A DNA stretch of 15,818 nucleotides from DASRSS01 sp035656335 (GTDB lineage Bacteria; Actinomycetota; Actinomycetes; Mycobacteriales; Jatrophihabitantaceae). How positions within the stretch are numbered: position 1 is the first letter of the stretch; the number at the start of each line of letters is the position of its first letter. The stretch lies in the NCBI GenBank assembly GCA_035656335.1, contig DASRSS010000290.1, positions 1 to 15,818 of the forward strand, given 5' to 3'. The notes under the pieces were generated by a model. That model was not told the origin of the DNA. It saw nothing but the letters and a program-made list of their open reading frames with translations, and made no database searches. Positions 13,946 through 15,818 of this stretch are shown piece by piece. The position numbers were made by a program, and so were the translations under genes.

Positions 13946-14585
13946 CGTGCGGCGCGGGCGGGGCGAGTACGGCCTCGCGCTGCTGCTCGACCTGATCGGC
14001 GCGGGTGCCGCGCTGCTGATCTCGACCCGGCACTGGCAGAGCGTGCTGACGCCGCGGCCGCGCCCGTTCAGCGACGACCTGCTGCAGGTCGCCGGCCGGA
14101 CGGTCGACGCCGCGCCGACGGCACTCGCGCTCGTCGCGCTGGCCGGCGTGATCGCGGTCCTGGCGACCAAGTCGTGGCCGCGGCGCGTGGTCGGAGTGGT
14201 GGTCGCGCTGGCGGGTGTCGGGTTGATCTGGCGGTCGTTGACCGGGCTTCGGGCTCTCTCGGTTTCCCGGGCCCGTGCGCTCGTCCAGGACAAGCACCCG
14301 GGCATCCAGCTCGGCTCCGCCGTGCCGCAGGTGAGCGTCCACTCCGGCTGGGCGGTGCTCTCGTGCGTCTGCGGTGTGGTGGTGCTGCTGGCGGGCGTCC
14401 TGGTCGCGTCGCGGGGGCACCGCTGGGGCGGGATGTCGGCGAAGTACGACGCGCCCGTCGATGACGGCACGGCCGCTGATCGGCAGGACAGCGCCGAGGA
14501 CGCGGAGCGCGCGCGGCTGCGTGCGGACGCGTCGCTGTGGTCGGCGCTGGACCGCGGGGACGACCCCACGAATCACAACGGCTGA
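13938..14585 (+). CDS. Trp-operon-associated membrane protein (TIGR02234-like)
   Basis: 215 aa. Four hydrophobic segments: about residues 12-28 (LALLLDLIGAGAALLI), 58-75 (ALALVALAGVIAVLAT), 81-98 (RVVGVVVALAGVGLIW) and 133-153 (WAVLSCVCGVVVLLAGVLVA). The tail is acidic and polar, with GHRWGGMSAKYDAP, then a D/E/A-rich stretch and LWSALDRGDDPT. Place between trpE and trpC, topology and the W-x-G-M/L-S-x-K/R-Y-D motif match the actinobacterial Trp biosynthesis associated membrane protein (M. tuberculosis Rv1610 is in the same place, as I recall). Its function is not established; a role in tryptophan or intermediate transport has only been guessed from context. The ATG overlaps the trpE end by 8 bp. 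Confidence 0.85.
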   Translation: MDDVRRGRGEYGLALLLDLIGAGAALLISTRHWQSVLTPRPRPFSDDLLQVAGRTVDAAPTALALVALAGVIAVLATKSWPRRVVGVVVALAGVGLIWRSLTGLRALSVSRARALVQDKHPGIQLGSAVPQVSVHSGWAVLSCVCGVVVLLAGVLVASRGHRWGGMSAKYDAPVDDGTAADRQDSAEDAERARLRADASLWSALDRGDDPTNHNG

Positions 14586-14595
14586 GCGCGTTCGT

Positions 14596-14628
14596 TAGGC
14601 TTTGCGACAATTCGCTCCGCAGGGGAGG
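14596..14628 (+). promoter_or_regulatory. trpC promoter and strong ribosome-binding site
   Basis: In the 51-nt gap before trpC, TAGGCT (14596-14601) fits a TAnnnT -10 box, and TCACAA (14573-14578), 17 bp upstream, is a weak -35. The leader then carries AGGGGAGG (14621-14628), ending 8 nt before the GTG at 14637. So trpC can probably be transcribed separately from trpE, with a normal leader rather than a leaderless one. Confidence 0.5.
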
Positions 14629-14636
14629 CAGCAAGC

Positions 14637-15449
14637 GTGAGCAGCGTTCTCGACGAGATTGTCGCCGGCGTCCGTGAAGACGTCGCCGTCCGCGAGAGCG
14701 CGCTGCCGCTGACCGCGGTCAAGGAGCGTGCTGCCGCGGCGGCGCCCGCTCTGGATGCGTTGGCCGCGCTGCGCGCGCCGGGCGTGGGGGTCATCGCGGA
14801 GGTCAAGCGGCGCAGCCCGTCGCGTGGCGCGCTTGCCGCGATCGCCGATCCGGCGCTGTTGGCGAGCGAGTACCAGGCCGGCGGCGCGCGCATGATCAGC
14901 GTGCTGACCGAGCAGCGCCGCTTCGGCGGGTCGCTCGAGGATCTCGACGCAGTGCGCGTGGCCGTACGGATCCCGGTGCTGCGCAAGGACTTCATCGTCT
15001 GCCCGTACCAGGTGCACGAGGCACGGGCGCACGGTGCCGACGTCGTGCTGCTGATCGTGGCCGCGCTGGACCAGAACACGCTGATCGGCCTGCGCGAGCG
15101 CGTCGAGTCGCTCGGCATGACCGCGCTGGTCGAGGCGCACACCGAGGACGAGGCCTCGCGCGCCGTCGATGCCGGAGCACAGGTGATCGGAATCAACGCG
15201 CGCGACCTGCACACCCTCGAGGTGGATCGCTCGGTGTTCGAGCGCATTGCGCCCGGCCTGCCGTCGGGCATCGTGAAGGTGGCCGAGTCGGGTGTGCAGG
15301 GGCCGCTCGAGCTGATCGAGTACGCGGCGGCGGGCGCGGACGCCGTGCTCGTCGGCGAGGGTCTGGTGACGCACGCCGACCCGCGGCACGCGCTCGCCGA
15401 ACTCGTGACGGCAGGGGCGCACCCTGCGACGCCGCGCACCGCTCGCTGA
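14637..15449 (+). CDS. trpC: Indole-3-glycerol phosphate synthase
   Basis: 270 aa (beta-alpha)8 barrel, monofunctional (no TrpF domain fused). It closes the indole ring from CdRP. Active-site residues visible: Glu55 and Lys57 in AEVKRRSPSRG, Lys117 in VLRKDFIV, Glu in LVEAHTEDEA, Asn in IGINARDLHTLEVD, and Glu-Ser in VAESGVQGP. GTG at 14637 is supported by the strong AGGGGAGG and the usual opening SVLDEIVAGVREDVA. In many actinobacteria trpC is followed by trpB and trpA; here about 290 bp of non-coding DNA and an apparently unrelated gene follow, so the trp operon probably ends here. Confidence 0.97.
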   Translation: MSSVLDEIVAGVREDVAVRESALPLTAVKERAAAAAPALDALAALRAPGVGVIAEVKRRSPSRGALAAIADPALLASEYQAGGARMISVLTEQRRFGGSLEDLDAVRVAVRIPVLRKDFIVCPYQVHEARAHGADVVLLIVAALDQNTLIGLRERVESLGMTALVEAHTEDEASRAVDAGAQVIGINARDLHTLEVDRSVFERIAPGLPSGIVKVAESGVQGPLELIEYAAAGADAVLVGEGLVTHADPRHALAELVTAGAHPATPRTAR

Positions 15450-15533
15450 GTTTTCGTTCGGCGCTGCGTTCGCTTCCCCGCTGCGTTCCCGCTGAGTTTG
15501 GCTCGCGGCCTCGCGTCCGGCCCCTTCGCCGGA
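15445..15533. repeat. Short degenerate repeats and weak stem-loop after trpC
   Basis: The motif GCTG(A/C)GTT recurs at 15445, 15463, 15480 and 15491, the first copy overlapping the trpC stop. It is followed by a small perfect stem TCCGGC-CCCTTC-GCCGGA (15516-15533). The stem is the best terminator candidate for trpC but is short and lacks a T-run, so this is a weak call. With the inverted repeat at 15556 it fills most of the 292-bp gap before the next gene; I see no ORF of substance in that gap. Confidence 0.4.
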
Positions 15534-15555
15534 TGCCGGGGGTGCGTTTCAGAAG

Positions 15556-15611
15556 CTTTGCTCTGCTCACCTATAGCGAGCATTTGCCTACTCCTAGTGA
15601 GCAGAGCAAAG
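15556..15611. repeat. 56-bp element with perfect 15-bp inverted repeats
   Basis: Left arm CTTTGCTCTGCTCAC (15556-15570) and right arm GTGAGCAGAGCAAAG (15597-15611) are exact reverse complements around a 26-nt centre. The centre contains TATAGCGAGCA, which resembles CCTAGTGAGCA running into the right arm as a direct repeat, and TGCTC...GAGCA (15564-15583) could form a smaller alternative hairpin. The element is much more AT-rich than its surroundings. It has no terminator T-run. It could be an intergenic repeat, a remnant of a small mobile element or an operator; none can be decided here. Confidence 0.65.
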
Positions 15612-15662
15612 GTGCCGGCGCATACACCCCGGCCCTGACGATTCGCCGGCGTCGAGCCCCGG

Positions 15663-15691
15663 CAATCCACAGGACGGCGTGTCGTCCACAG
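15663..15691 (+). promoter_or_regulatory. Paired TCCACAG motifs, DnaA-box-like
   Basis: CAATCCACA (15663-15671) and TCGTCCACA (15682-15690) are 19 bp apart and each continues with G. The second differs at one position from the actinobacterial DnaA-box consensus TTGTCCACA, the first at two from TTATCCACA. They lie 50-80 bp before the last gene. Two degenerate copies are too few for an origin; a regulatory role is possible but unproven. Confidence 0.25.
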
Positions 15692-15741
15692 ATCGCGCCG
15701 CGCCCTTGGTCGCCGGCCCGCCGACCGGCACCGTCGCTGGC

Positions 15742-15818
15742 ATGGCGAACGACGAGGAGAGCAAGCTGGGCGGTTACCGGCTGTCCGAGATCGTCCGGCG
15801 CGTCCGGCGCACGGCCGA
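15742..15818 (+). CDS. Partial gene, probable XRE-type helix-turn-helix regulator (N-terminus)
   Basis: From ATG at 15742 a frame stays open to the window end, giving 25 complete codons (MANDEESKLGGYRLSEIVRR followed by VRRTA). The stretch LSEIVRRVRRTA resembles helix 1 of XRE-family HTH domains, which typically continue with a D/G-LSQ-ELA segment. That continuation is outside the window, so the call rests on a short similarity. No convincing Shine-Dalgarno precedes the ATG; GGCACCGTCGCTGGC lies upstream. Start and identity are both tentative. Confidence 0.45.
   Translation, partial: MANDEESKLGGYRLSEIVRRVRRTA

Noticed and set aside
15663..15691. Replication origin
   Set aside because: Only two degenerate DnaA-like boxes, no AT-rich unwinding region and no dnaA, dnaN or parAB genes nearby.

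Overview
The window is high-GC, gene-dense DNA of an actinomycete (Actinomycetota). Three things support this: the gene order hisD-C-B-H-A-F ... hisI-trpE-(Trp-operon membrane protein)-trpC, a PriA-type HisA, and the many GTG starts and TAnnnT-type -10 boxes placed 6-8 nt before start codons. I cannot assign a genus. No phage, insertion sequence, CRISPR array, tRNA or rRNA is visible.

Layout. 1-583: the first 18 codons of a leftward gene with its own promoter, then about 500 bp of non-coding DNA holding an imperfect tandem repeat of about 75 bp. 584-1839: two overlapping membrane-protein genes, the second DUF2567-like. 1750-3959 (minus strand): a LON substrate-binding-domain protein and a DHA2-type drug-efflux transporter; the LON gene converges on and overlaps the DUF2567-like gene. 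3960-4144: a divergent control region with several palindromes. 4145-9316: the histidine operon hisD-hisC-hisB-hisH-priA-hisF, tightly packed and largely translationally coupled. 9333-12066: a small four-TM protein and an OmpR-type two-component system, set between hisF and hisI. 12090-15449: hisI, trpE, a TIGR02234-like membrane protein and trpC. 15450-15741: non-coding DNA with short repeats and a 15-bp perfect inverted repeat. 15742-end: the start of a probable XRE-type regulator.

How the genes work together. HisI, PriA, HisH/HisF, HisB, HisC and HisD cover most of the histidine pathway; hisG and hisE are outside the window. TrpE and TrpC serve tryptophan synthesis. PriA carries the residues expected of an enzyme that also does the TrpF step, which would link the two pathways. 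The two-component system and the efflux pump have no obvious biochemical tie to amino-acid synthesis.

I did not find a clearly new biological system. The most interesting points are a probable CTG start for the histidine kinase, a consistent leaderless-promoter pattern, the tandem and inverted repeats in the two end intergenic regions, and the insertion of a two-component system into the his/trp cluster.
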